Under the pieces are notes generated by a model, which was not told the origin of the DNA, made no database searches, and saw only the letters and a list, made by a program, of their open reading frames with translations. This document shows positions 40,718 through 49,073 of a stretch of DNA of 64,000 nucleotides, piece after piece. The stretch is taken from positions 1-64,000 of the forward strand of contig NZ_BMHE01000034.1 in NCBI RefSeq assembly GCF_014640555.1, written 5' to 3'. A program made the translations under genes and the position numbers. Source of the DNA: Paenibacillus marchantiophytorum (GTDB lineage Bacteria > Bacillota > Bacilli > Paenibacillales > NBRC-103111). How positions within the stretch are numbered: position 1 is the first letter of the stretch; each line of letters starts with the position of its first letter.

Positions 40718-41059
40718 GGGCTTGTTTCTCCTCAAGGTACCTTGACTAGGTAGCCTAGCCGCTTTGCTTTGGAGGTCTCCGCTCGCAAAGAACATCTAAT
40801 GAACTGTCTGATACTTATAGACGAGAAAATGGCTACTTTGGAGATTTAATGAACAGAGTTGGCGCTACCAGGCACTTTATTGGCCGAATGGAGATCATTT
40901 GCTTGAAATAGAGCATCTGGAATTCTTTAGATGTTCAGAATGAGCGATTTTGATCGAATAGAGTGTATTGAGTTCGTTAGGAGGCTTTGTATTCCGCAGT
41001 TATTCCTCTTGGTATTCGGCTGATACTCCCGCTTTGTACGCCTCAAGGTACCTTGACTA
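40718..41059. other. non-coding stretch with repeated short motifs
   Basis: No gene was seen. The palindrome TCAAGGTACCTTGA occurs at about 40733 and 41043. A motif close to GAACATCTAATGAACT recurs at 40790 and 40840 and, inverted, at about 40921 and 40970, besides the copy left of the array near 39822. The right copy of the 40-bp array-flanking repeat is at 40769-40808. Confidence 0.6.
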
Positions 41060-41064
41060 ACCCT

Positions 41065-41100
41065 GAGGGGCTTAACCTAACCACAGGCTAGGTTTTTTTA
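41065..41100 (+). terminator. terminator-like hairpin upstream of the DUF2238-like gene
   Basis: AACCTA pairs with TAGGTT around ACCACAGGC and leads to a T-run. No gene precedes it directly, so it may end transcripts coming out of the repeat region. Confidence 0.6.
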
Positions 41101-41194
41101 TTGAATAAACGATAATATACTGTTTAAAGAGGAACCATAATGTGTAATGTCCAGTATTAATCTAACACTTCTGGAATGAAGGCAGGTGAGTGTC

Positions 41195-41806
41195 ATGCAA
41201 ATAAAAAAACACACAGACAGAGGCAATGATCTTTTCGAACTGGTTATGTATGTGGTTGCTGCCATATGCTTGGTTTCCTTTTTAATAAAAGGTGAGGCTG
41301 CCAAGGTCATGGAAGCGGCACTGATTATCGGAGTGCTGCTGTTAATAAGAATCGTGGTCAAAATTACAAAGACCCCTATGTTCGCGGCGCTAAGATTCTC
41401 GGTATTGCTATTTATTTGTATTACGATGATTCTAGCTAATGAACTGGGGTTCTATGGTGTTATTCCTTATCTGGATAAATTCGAGCATCTGTTCTCAGGT
41501 GTTATCTTATGCTTTGTTGGTTTGCTGATTTACAAGAAGGCTAATGACAGAGAAACTACTAAGACGCATAATGCCCATGTGGCTATATGGTTGAGTTTGT
41601 TTTTTTCCATAGCGATGGCAGGAGTCTGGGAGATTTATGAATTTACAACAGATCATTTATTAGGACTCAACTCGCAAAATGGCAGCTTGATCGATACGAT
41701 GACGGATATCATTTGCGGAACGTCGGGGGCTATAGCAACAAGTTTATACTTGGCTGTGAAAGCCAAGTATAAGAAAATGCCGCTATTGGATGATTCGCGG
41801 AGTTAA
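41195..41806 (+). CDS. DUF2238/YjdF-like membrane protein
   Basis: A 203-residue protein with about six transmembrane helices. The ATG at 41195, with AGGTGAG five bases upstream, is preferred to the GTG at 41186. Motifs typical of this family are LDKFEHLFSGVILCF near residue 95, AGVWEIYEFTTDHLLG near 150 and the final SLIDTMTDIICGTSGAI, with charged residues (His, Glu, Asp) inside membrane segments. The function is not established. It faces the convergent PepSY gene 8 bases away, with no separate terminator. Confidence 0.8.
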   Translation: MQIKKHTDRGNDLFELVMYVVAAICLVSFLIKGEAAKVMEAALIIGVLLLIRIVVKITKTPMFAALRFSVLLFICITMILANELGFYGVIPYLDKFEHLFSGVILCFVGLLIYKKANDRETTKTHNAHVAIWLSLFFSIAMAGVWEIYEFTTDHLLGLNSQNGSLIDTMTDIICGTSGAIATSLYLAVKAKYKKMPLLDDSRS

Positions 41807-41814
41807 GATAGCAA

Positions 41815-42948
41815 CTAAGCGGCAGCGGCAGATCCAGCTGCTGATTTGTTGCGGCTGCGCTTGCGCGCGTTGGCTTTGATGCGCCAGATGAAGAGTCCAG
41901 TAATCATCAGCGCAAGCGGGGTCATCCCGAAGAAGAAGCTGATGATTCGCAGCGGTTCGCCGCCCCAAGTAGCGAAGTGGAGGCCTTTCCTCCAGCTATT
42001 ATAGAAATTAATTGCCAGATTGGGGTCTGTTTTGTACAAAACGGAACCCGTGGATGCGTCCATATAAAGGGTACTATTGCTGCTGCCGTTGCCGCTAAGG
42101 CCTTCTTTTAAACCGATTTGATAAGATTGACCGGCTTTCTGAGGAAGTTGAATTTTGATGACTTTACTTTTGGGATATGTTTCTTTCACAATTTGTTCAA
42201 CTTGGTCCAGTGGAAGCGCTGCGGCATCTTTGGATTTGCTTTGCAAGGCTGTTGCAGGGATTTCTTCTTTGGCTTTGAAACCTACCCAGTTCGGGATGGA
42301 TTTCTCGAAGGCATTGACGGTGCCGGTTAAAGCTAACACAAGCAAGAAGGGAATGGAAATCATACCTACCGTCTTATGTAAGCTCATATTCTTGATCAAT
42401 TTCCCTCGATGGAGTACGACTTTGAAGCCTGTAGCCAGTTTGCGAAGACCTGGCCACCATAAGTAAATCCCACTTACCAACATCAGCATCAGGGCAATTC
42501 CCAAGATTCCAACGAGGGAGGCTGCTGGCACTTTGCCAATCACAGAGGTAAGCAGGAAATAACGATGAAGCTGATAGATCGTAGCGAATGGTTCAAGGCG
42601 ATCAGTTTGTACTTTGCCAAAAGTATCTCCTGTGCCTGGATCCGCATAGACTGTGAAGTTTTCTTTGCCATTATTCGCTTGAGTCAGATGAACGTGATAG
42701 AACGGATCATTTTTCGGATATTCAATACGGTCGGCCACAAACCCGGGATTGGCTGCATCGGCATGCTGTTTAATCACTGCCGCACTCACTTGACCAGGTG
42801 TTTGTTCATGGTTGACAGGATGCATCCAGCTCTCGACTTCAGGCTCAATCATCAGCAAGCTGCCTGTCGTACAGGTCAGGACTACAAACAGACCTAGTGT
42901 AAGGCTAAGCAAGAGATGGATGGTTAGTATGAATTTTCTCATTCTCAT
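41815..42948 (-). CDS. PepSY-associated transmembrane protein, Fur-controlled
   Basis: A 377-residue membrane protein, MRMRKFILTIHLLLSLTLGL. Four transmembrane helices lie at about residues 8-32, 147-167, 195-216 and 334-354. Two PepSY-like periplasmic segments follow helices 1 and 3 (AAVIKQHADAANPGFVADRI; LDQVEQIVKETYPKSKVIKI), and the helix 1 region HLLLSLTLGLFVVLTCTTGS is typical. The C terminus is basic and Ala-rich. Family members are often near siderophore or heme uptake genes and may reduce or process iron complexes at the membrane. Two Fur-box-like sequences lie upstream, which fits repression by iron. Confidence 0.9.
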   Translation of the reverse strand: MRMRKFILTIHLLLSLTLGLFVVLTCTTGSLLMIEPEVESWMHPVNHEQTPGQVSAAVIKQHADAANPGFVADRIEYPKNDPFYHVHLTQANNGKENFTVYADPGTGDTFGKVQTDRLEPFATIYQLHRYFLLTSVIGKVPAASLVGILGIALMLMLVSGIYLWWPGLRKLATGFKVVLHRGKLIKNMSLHKTVGMISIPFLLVLALTGTVNAFEKSIPNWVGFKAKEEIPATALQSKSKDAAALPLDQVEQIVKETYPKSKVIKIQLPQKAGQSYQIGLKEGLSGNGSSNSTLYMDASTGSVLYKTDPNLAINFYNSWRKGLHFATWGGEPLRIISFFFGMTPLALMITGLFIWRIKANARKRSRNKSAAGSAAAA

Positions 42949-43004
42949 TACATGGTTCCCCCAATGTTCTATATGGAATAAATCCTAGGCTATTCTCTTA
43001 TTTA

Positions 43005-43054
43005 TGATAATCATTATCACTGAGAAAGAAGCAATGATAATGATAATCATTATG
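43005..43054 (-). promoter_or_regulatory. two predicted Fur boxes upstream of the PepSY gene
   Basis: At 43036-43054 the sequence GATAATGATAATCATTATG matches 18 of 19 bases of the classic Fur consensus. A second palindrome TGATAATCATTATCA lies at 43005-43019. Both are 57-106 bases upstream of the PepSY start codon and 263-312 bases from the divergent beta-helix gene, so the PepSY gene is the more likely target. Confidence 0.85.
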
Positions 43055-43316
43055 AGTATTGATGTCAAGGAAGTTTACATAAGAATTTGCAGCAGGGTGG
43101 AATTTGAGAAGGATGAAAGGGAATAAAAGGTTAAAAAATTCACCGAAGAGGTCAAAAAACTGCCTAGCTATCTGCTTCTTTTTCCAGCAAAATTGAATGT
43201 ATCAACTAGACCGAACATAAATGTAAGCGTTTTATTCGGAGCAGGAAAGGAGTCTATAAGAACTTTTTTGAATCATTTCTTGAATCATGGATGTACACAA
43301 AAGGAGGAATTTAGTT

Positions 43317-45479
43317 ATGGTTTTACGGTCAGATGTGAAACGCCCACTATCCGTTGTACTAATTATGCTGCTGCTAAGTCTGATGATCGCTTGGCTGCCA
43401 AGTCGCGCCAGTGCTGCGGGCACGAGCTACTATGTTGATTCTATCAACGGAAGCGACAGCAACAGCGGAACAAGCACGAGTGCGGCTTGGCAAAGCTTAG
43501 CAAAAATTAACAGCACGACGTTTCAACCGGGCGATCAAGTATTATTTAAGGCGGGGGGGATCTGGAACGGCCAATTGTGGCCAAAAGGTTCCGGTTCAGC
43601 AGGGCAGCCTATTGTCATTAATCAATATGGCACAGGCAGCAAGCCGATTATCAATGGGGGCGGTTCGACCTTCGCGCAAACCATTGCAAACTCCACGACG
43701 GCTTATAATACAGGCACTGTTTTTTTGCGCAACCAGCAATATTGGGAAATTAACAATTTGGAAGTGACCAACTACAATCCATCCGTGGATAATAGTTCGA
43801 ATGCGAATGCGCTTTATGCAGGGATCTTCTTCGTCATTGACGCGAATGAAAGCGATCAGGTTTACAATCATATTTATATCCAAAATTGTTACATTCACGA
43901 TGTCAATGGCTACAAAAATGCTGGAGCAAAGGAAAATGGAGGCATCATCGGTACGATCGTGGGTACATATACGACATCACAAGCTACGATTTCCCGGTTC
44001 AACGACGTACATATTGTAGGCAATACGATACGCAAAGTAGATCGTGTAGCCATTCGCGCAGCCGCGCACAAAACGTACACGAACGATAATTCGTTCGGAA
44101 CTACGGCAACGTCTACGTATGGCGCTTGGAATACGAATTTTTACATTGCCAATAACACGATGACGGACATTGGCGGAGACGGCATTATTTTGCGGGATAC
44201 CGACGCTGCGGTTGTAGAGTACAACGTGGCAACGAGCTTCGGAACGAGAATTGCCTCCTCCAATGCAATCGCCGCTATTTGGCTGGCGGTGGCCAAAAAT
44301 TCCGTTTTACAGTATAACGAAGCCTACGGCGGACCTATCTCGAATCAAGATGGATGCGCTTACGATTTTGATTACTATTTGGAAAATACGACGTACCAAT
44401 ACAATTACAGCCATGATAATCCGATGGGCTTCATGCTTTTAATGGGCGGCAACAAAAACGATGTGATGAGGTATAACGTCAGCCAAAATGACGGACTTAT
44501 TTTCAGACATTTTGCTTCAAATGAAACGAATCCCGCCTATATGTATAACAATGTCTTTTACTACGATGGGCAATCCAATAAAATTAGCGCGGATACGACG
44601 GTGAAAACAGGATATACCTTTTATAATAATATTTTCTATAATGCAAGTGAAACGAATACGACGAACTGGAACAGCAATCTTGGCGTGAATACGTTCAGCA
44701 ACAATCTGTTCTACGAAGCGAGCGGGACGCATTCGGCGAGCGAGCCTGCGGATGCCTATAAACTGACGGTTGATCCTAAATTCCAGAATCCAGGCGGTGC
44801 CGGTATTGGTTTGGCAACGGCTGCAGCTTACCAATTGCAGACCGGATCTCCGGCTATTGCGGCAGGCAAGCTTGTAGCGAATAACGGCGGCAAGGATTAC
44901 TTTGGCAATCCAGTTTCAAGCACGCTTGCACCAAGTATGGGCATCTATGAAGGAACGGGCGTTGCAGGAGTTAATCCAACTGCATTCACAGCAGTGGACG
45001 ACTCATTCGCCAGGGACGGCAGCTATGCGGGCACGAACCAAGCGGGTACGTCAGCGGCCACGGTTGAGGTGAAGGCCGATGCTTCTTCCTATGCGCGGGA
45101 AGGTTATTTTAAATTTAATTTTAGCGCGTATTCAGGTACGATTGGCAATGCGGTCATTACCCTGACGCCGACAGCTGCCGGCGCTGCAGGCATTCAGAAT
45201 AGAGTGGAGTTGGTCGCTAACAACACGTGGACCGAGGGTGCTCTTACTTGGAATAACAAACCAACATCAACGACGGTACTAGGCAATTATACGATTACGG
45301 CAGGAACGCCGATCCAAATCAATGTTACCTCACAAGTGCAAGCTGCAATGGCAAGCGGGAAAAAAATCTCCATTCGCGTGTATAACACGAACGCTGCGGC
45401 AAGCACGAATTTGGTCTCTTACGCTTCAAGTGAGAACAGCAATGCGGCCTTGCGTCCGACTCTGAACATCACGCCTTAA
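43317..45479 (+). CDS. secreted right-handed beta-helix protein with C-terminal DNRLRE-type domain
   Basis: A 720-residue exported protein. The ATG at 43317 follows AAAGGAGGA. The signal peptide spans about residues 1-34 (ends ASAAG). Residues 36-560 are a parallel beta-helix, beginning YYVDSINGSDSNSGTST and with repeated Asn-rich turns (VHIVGNTIRKVDRVAIRAAA, YIANNTMTDIGGDGIILRD). This is the fold of many polysaccharide lyases and epimerases. Residues about 570-720 form a beta-sandwich with DDSFARDGSYAGTNQ and WTEGALTWNNKP, typical of DNRLRE/CBM96-like domains. The polysaccharide target is unknown. It is followed by a terminator and then the PrsA-like gene. Confidence 0.88.
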   Translation: MVLRSDVKRPLSVVLIMLLLSLMIAWLPSRASAAGTSYYVDSINGSDSNSGTSTSAAWQSLAKINSTTFQPGDQVLFKAGGIWNGQLWPKGSGSAGQPIVINQYGTGSKPIINGGGSTFAQTIANSTTAYNTGTVFLRNQQYWEINNLEVTNYNPSVDNSSNANALYAGIFFVIDANESDQVYNHIYIQNCYIHDVNGYKNAGAKENGGIIGTIVGTYTTSQATISRFNDVHIVGNTIRKVDRVAIRAAAHKTYTNDNSFGTTATSTYGAWNTNFYIANNTMTDIGGDGIILRDTDAAVVEYNVATSFGTRIASSNAIAAIWLAVAKNSVLQYNEAYGGPISNQDGCAYDFDYYLENTTYQYNYSHDNPMGFMLLMGGNKNDVMRYNVSQNDGLIFRHFASNETNPAYMYNNVFYYDGQSNKISADTTVKTGYTFYNNIFYNASETNTTNWNSNLGVNTFSNNLFYEASGTHSASEPADAYKLTVDPKFQNPGGAGIGLATAAAYQLQTGSPAIAAGKLVANNGGKDYFGNPVSSTLAPSMGIYEGTGVAGVNPTAFTAVDDSFARDGSYAGTNQAGTSAATVEVKADASSYAREGYFKFNFSAYSGTIGNAVITLTPTAAGAAGIQNRVELVANNTWTEGALTWNNKPTSTTVLGNYTITAGTPIQINVTSQVQAAMASGKKISIRVYNTNAAASTNLVSYASSENSNAALRPTLNITP

Positions 45480-45507
45480 ATTACAGGGTCGAAGTTCAGA
45501 TCATTCG

Positions 45508-45546
45508 AACAAGGGTGTGCTCTTGACCGGCATGCCCTTGTTTGTC
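45508..45546 (+). terminator. intrinsic terminator after the beta-helix gene
   Basis: AACAAGGGTGTGC pairs with GCATGCCCTTGTT (one mismatch) and is followed by TGTCC. The T-tract is short, so readthrough into the next gene is possible. Confidence 0.65.
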
Positions 45547-45566
45547 CATAGAAAGCTGGTGATTGT

Positions 45567-46517
45567 GTGAAAGTGAAGAAGCTAATCGTGCTGGTGACAA
45601 GTATCGTTCTGATTATTGGGGTTGGGGGTGCTGCCTTAGGCTATACGAGCAATAGCATGCAGGACGAAACCGTAGTTGCCCAAATCAATGGCATTCCCCT
45701 TGAAGCCCGCGAGTTTAAGCTTGTTAGGCAAGAGCTGAGAAGTACAACGCCTCCAGAGAAACTGCAGGAACAGACACTTCAAATGCTGGCTGCGATCAAA
45801 GTGGAACAAAGCTGGGCCAAAGAGAAAGGGCTGGTAGATGATTTGAGCTATCGGCAGGTGTTGAAGCGCTGGAACGCAGAGAATGCGCGCAGAAAACAAG
45901 CGGTTCAGGAAAAGAAACCGATTTATGGACCGATGCAATACGATGAACGCGGTTTTTATGAATATGAACTGTCTAATCTGCGAATTCGCTTGAAGGAGGC
46001 TTTGTCCAAGGATGAGTTTAAGCTATCTGAGGAAGCGTTGAAACAGAAATATGAGGAGATCAAGGAGCAGCAGTTTAAGAAGCCTGACGCTATCCGTATC
46101 CAGAAGATTGCGATATCAGATCAGGGGGGGCAAGGAAAGTCCCAAATGGCCCCGGTAATGGACAAACTGGCGAAGGGGGAAAGTTTCGCTGAGCTGGCCA
46201 GAAACTTGGCGGGGGAAGGAGGCGGCTGGGAACTAACCCTTGATGCGAGCAATCAAAAACAGGCATCAGAGGCAGCGCCTATTTTGTTGGAACATGCACT
46301 GAAGCTCTCGCAGGGACAACAAAGTCCGGTTTTCGAAGAAAATGGCGCAACCTTTGTGATAAAATGCGTGCAGCGCACCGACAACGGATTCGAGCCGTTT
46401 GATCAAGTGAAGCGACTGGTCCAGTCCTTTTATGTAGAAGAGTCGTATAGGCAAGAGATGGAACGAAAACTGCAATCGGCAGCAACGGAAGTGGTGAAGG
46501 CGCTCATTCCCGAATAA
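45567..46517 (+). CDS. PrsA-like peptidyl-prolyl isomerase (parvulin type)
   Basis: A 316-residue exported foldase from GTG (VKKLIVLVTSIVLIIGVGGA). One N-terminal transmembrane/signal segment lies at about residues 4-24 with no clear lipobox, unlike Bacillus PrsA. A SurA/PrsA N-terminal helical region (VVAQINGIPLEAREFKLVRQ) follows. Residues about 175-280 form a parvulin-like domain (PDAIRIQKIAISD, KGESFAELARNLAGEGG, ALKLSQGQQSPVFEENG). It probably helps secreted proteins fold outside the membrane; the beta-helix protein upstream is an obvious client. Its 3' end overlaps the convergent spermidine-synthase-like gene by 14 bases. Confidence 0.82.
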   Translation: MKVKKLIVLVTSIVLIIGVGGAALGYTSNSMQDETVVAQINGIPLEAREFKLVRQELRSTTPPEKLQEQTLQMLAAIKVEQSWAKEKGLVDDLSYRQVLKRWNAENARRKQAVQEKKPIYGPMQYDERGFYEYELSNLRIRLKEALSKDEFKLSEEALKQKYEEIKEQQFKKPDAIRIQKIAISDQGGQGKSQMAPVMDKLAKGESFAELARNLAGEGGGWELTLDASNQKQASEAAPILLEHALKLSQGQQSPVFEENGATFVIKCVQRTDNGFEPFDQVKRLVQSFYVEESYRQEMERKLQSAATEVVKALIPE

Positions 46518-47286
46518 CATAGCCTTGCTCAAGCGTCGTCTCTGTGAAACCAGCCAGATGGCGAGCTGAATAGTCGATGGGGTTGTCTTGACCTATGAAG
46601 ATCATATTAGTTACGTCTCTGCCTCCATCGGCGCGCAGCAAGAACACTTTGGTATAGGCAAAAGCTTCGCGAAGCGTCGTATGAATGGCTTGTATGTACC
46701 GGTCTTGAATCCCTATGCCGAACAAGTTCATGATGAGGGCTCCACCGGGGTGAAGCTTGTCAAGGGCAACCTGGAAGAACTCTAATGAGGTCAGATGACG
46801 CGGCGTGCCACTGGAAGTGAAGGCATCCACAATGATGCAATCATACGTGCCTGGATGTTCACTGGCAAGCAAGTCGCGACCATCGCCAACCCGCACGTTG
46901 TCCCGGCTATAGCCGAAGAAACGCCTGCTTAATTCCACGACTTTCTCATCAAGCTCCGCGATCACAAATCGCTTGTCCGAGAAATGGCTTGCGATGGTCC
47001 CAATGCCATGTCCAATGACAAAAACATCCTCGAAAGAGGGATGATTGACTTCCATCAGGTGAATAATAGCCCTTGGATATTCAAATAGAATGCGCGCTGG
47101 ATTCGTTACATCGATTGCCCCTTGAATGGCCTCATTGGAAAATTGCAGGACGCGAAAGTGCCCTTTGTCCCCATAAAGCTCGGAGGTCTCATACACAGAA
47201 ATGACATGGTTGTTACTGATTTCTCTAGCCAATAGTTGCAAGTTGATGATCTCCCGTTGTGAATGTTGTTTCTCAAGTATAGTCAA
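46504..47286 (-). CDS. spermidine synthase-like methyltransferase-fold protein
   Basis: 260 residues if the TTG at 47286 is used. A TTG at 47241 has a better ribosome site (GGGAG, 9-base spacing) and would give 245 residues. The fold is SpeE-like: VFVIGHGIGTIASHFSD as the cofactor glycine loop, FVIAELDEKVVELSRRFF with the acidic residue after strand 2, VRVGDGRDLL, and CIIVDAFTSSGTPRHLTS. The gatekeeper region for aminopropyl transfer is not clearly conserved. Many such short proteins are annotated as spermidine synthases without evidence, so the reaction is uncertain. No speD or speA neighbour is present. Confidence 0.8.
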   Translation of the reverse strand: MTILEKQHSQREIINLQLLAREISNNHVISVYETSELYGDKGHFRVLQFSNEAIQGAIDVTNPARILFEYPRAIIHLMEVNHPSFEDVFVIGHGIGTIASHFSDKRFVIAELDEKVVELSRRFFGYSRDNVRVGDGRDLLASEHPGTYDCIIVDAFTSSGTPRHLTSLEFFQVALDKLHPGGALIMNLFGIGIQDRYIQAIHTTLREAFAYTKVFLLRADGGRDVTNMIFIGQDNPIDYSARHLAGFTETTLEQGYVIRE

Positions 47287-47380
47287 TTAGGCTCGTAATT
47301 TCTATGAGAACGGATGTAATGAGGCGTGCAGTCTTGGAGCAAGGGCAGATAGAGATTTATTAGTCCGCAAACATAAGAAA

Positions 47381-47424
47381 TGACCCGCTAAGGCTATTGG
47401 CCTAAGTTTGGGTCATTTTTTGTC
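47381..47424 (+). terminator. terminator-like hairpin ahead of the redoxin-chemoreceptor gene
   Basis: AATGACCC pairs with GGGTCATT around a 24-base loop containing AGGC/GCCT pairing and is followed by TTTTTG. It stands between two divergent genes, so it is either an attenuator in the leader of the plus-strand gene or a relic. Confidence 0.5.
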
Positions 47425-47528
47425 GGATTTGCAATTAATTTATACAGAATTAAGTGGATATAAGTCCCATTTTCAGCTACACTGAAGAATGAAAATGACC
47501 GAATATCAAGCAAAATTGGGGTGGCAAT

Positions 47529-48863
47529 ATGGCTAAGAAAGGTTTATCGATCGGCAAGAAAGCAGCACCGTTTCGACTAGATTCTACACAAGGCATGAAA
47601 GGCCTGGAAGATTTCAAGGGCAAACCGCTGGTGATCATTTTCTTGCGCGGAACCTGGTGTCACAACTGTCAGAAACAGATGCCGGAGTTAAATGACTATT
47701 ATCAACGCTTTTTGGATAAAGGCGTTAATCTCATTGCGATTGCAGGGCAAAAGCTAATCAATATTAAACCTTACGTGGATGCCAATCGCATCAAATTTCC
47801 GATCCTGTCTGATGAAACCAGAGAAGTCATTAAATCCTATGAAGTGTTCACGCCGATCAAATGGGATTCCTTCCGTATTGCCATTCCAAGTACGTATATT
47901 ATTGATGAAAACCAAATGATCCGCTATTCCTATATTGGTGAGAATCAAGCTGACCGTCCATCGGCAAAGGAAATATTGGAAGTGATCGACACCCTTGCGA
48001 TCGTCTCTCAGGAAGATGCATCGATTCAAGAGGAGCTTCCAGTTTTTCTAGCGAATATGAAGTCCACGCTTGAGCACGTGAATACGTCTGCAGGCTATGT
48101 AACGAAAAGCATCGAAGGCAATCTTCATAATATTGAGGGATTAAAGGGAGCTTCTCAGCGAAATTTCGAACACTTGGAAGGCGCAGTCGATAATTATCAA
48201 AAGAAATCTGGCGAGTTAACGGAATTCAGCCAGCAGTTGAACACGACGTCTCATGAATTCACTGATATTCAGCAAATGAATGAGCAGTTGAGTCTTAATA
48301 TTCAAACGACTCGCGGATTGATGGATGAACTCATCAGCATGACGAATGTCGTCAACGAGATGAGCTCGGTGATTTCCCAAATTTCCCGGCAAACGAAAAT
48401 TCTTGCCTTGAATGCGTCGATTGAAGCAGCCCGCGCAGGTGAGCATGGCAAAGGCTTCGCCGTAGTTGCGCAAGAAGTGAGCAAGCTGGCGCATGGCACG
48501 GAAGAGTCAGCGGGTAACATTACGGCGCAGCTGCAAGCGATTGATGAGAAAATCAATCAAAGCTTCTCATCGTTTGCCACATTTGAGGATACCATGAATA
48601 CGGTAAGAGAACGGATTTCCGATAATTCGTCGCAGATTCTGGCCATTTCTGAGGGCATTAAGAGCATCGCAGATGACTCTCTGCTGTTAGGCGATGCGCT
48701 GAACCAGATCAAGGAGAGCCAGCATGACGCGCAGATTGATTTGAGTAAAATTCAAGAAGTGGAAACGGCGATTAATTCCGAAGTGAATGATATTCTGCAT
48801 GATATGCACTATCATGTGGATCAGTTGAATGCTTTGGATGAGAGAGCTAGAAAGAAGAAATAA
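47529..48863 (+). CDS. soluble redoxin - chemoreceptor (MCP signal domain) fusion
   Basis: A 444-residue protein with no transmembrane segment. The ATG at 47529 has GGGGTGG upstream. Residues 4-165 are a thioredoxin-fold/AhpC-TSA-like domain: KKAAPFRLDSTQGMKGLEDF, LVIIFLRGTWCHNCQKQMP with Cys44-x-x-Cys47, and the cis-Pro region AIPSTYIID. Residues 180-440 are a helical chemoreceptor signalling domain, with the tip ILALNASIEAARAGEHGKGF then AVVAQEVSKLAHGTEES. The tip keeps the E-A-A-R-A-G-E core used for CheA/CheW contact. No HAMP domain or methylation-site consensus is obvious. It looks like a cytoplasmic receptor that reads thiol or peroxide state. Nested terminator downstream; no chemotaxis gene nearby. 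Confidence 0.9.
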   Translation: MAKKGLSIGKKAAPFRLDSTQGMKGLEDFKGKPLVIIFLRGTWCHNCQKQMPELNDYYQRFLDKGVNLIAIAGQKLINIKPYVDANRIKFPILSDETREVIKSYEVFTPIKWDSFRIAIPSTYIIDENQMIRYSYIGENQADRPSAKEILEVIDTLAIVSQEDASIQEELPVFLANMKSTLEHVNTSAGYVTKSIEGNLHNIEGLKGASQRNFEHLEGAVDNYQKKSGELTEFSQQLNTTSHEFTDIQQMNEQLSLNIQTTRGLMDELISMTNVVNEMSSVISQISRQTKILALNASIEAARAGEHGKGFAVVAQEVSKLAHGTEESAGNITAQLQAIDEKINQSFSSFATFEDTMNTVRERISDNSSQILAISEGIKSIADDSLLLGDALNQIKESQHDAQIDLSKIQEVETAINSEVNDILHDMHYHVDQLNALDERARKKK

Positions 48864-48880
48864 ACATAGCACACTCAGTT

Positions 48881-48932
48881 AAATGAGGCTGTCCTTAAGG
48901 TTGCGAACCTTGGGGGCAGTCTCTTGTGCTTC
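48881..48932 (+). terminator. nested-hairpin terminator after the redoxin-chemoreceptor gene
   Basis: The outer GAGGCTG/CAGTCTC stem (one G-T pair) with an inner AAGGTTG/AACCTT hairpin is followed by TTGTGCTTCT. It is of the same type as 27726, 34334 and 51763. Confidence 0.75.
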
Positions 48933-49073
48933 TCGCAGGAATGTAAAGGCTAACTGGCAGGGAATATGGTAATATGAAGAGGCTTGCCTTTGAGAATAAA
49001 GTCATAGCACAACGAAGGAAAATAAGGATATGCTGGAGAAGCGTCAAACATCATAGGAATGGAGCGCTGCTTG

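Noticed and set aside
46504..47286. Naming this gene speE
   Set aside because: The nucleotide-fold matches, but the aminopropyl-transfer residues are not clear and no polyamine pathway gene is nearby.
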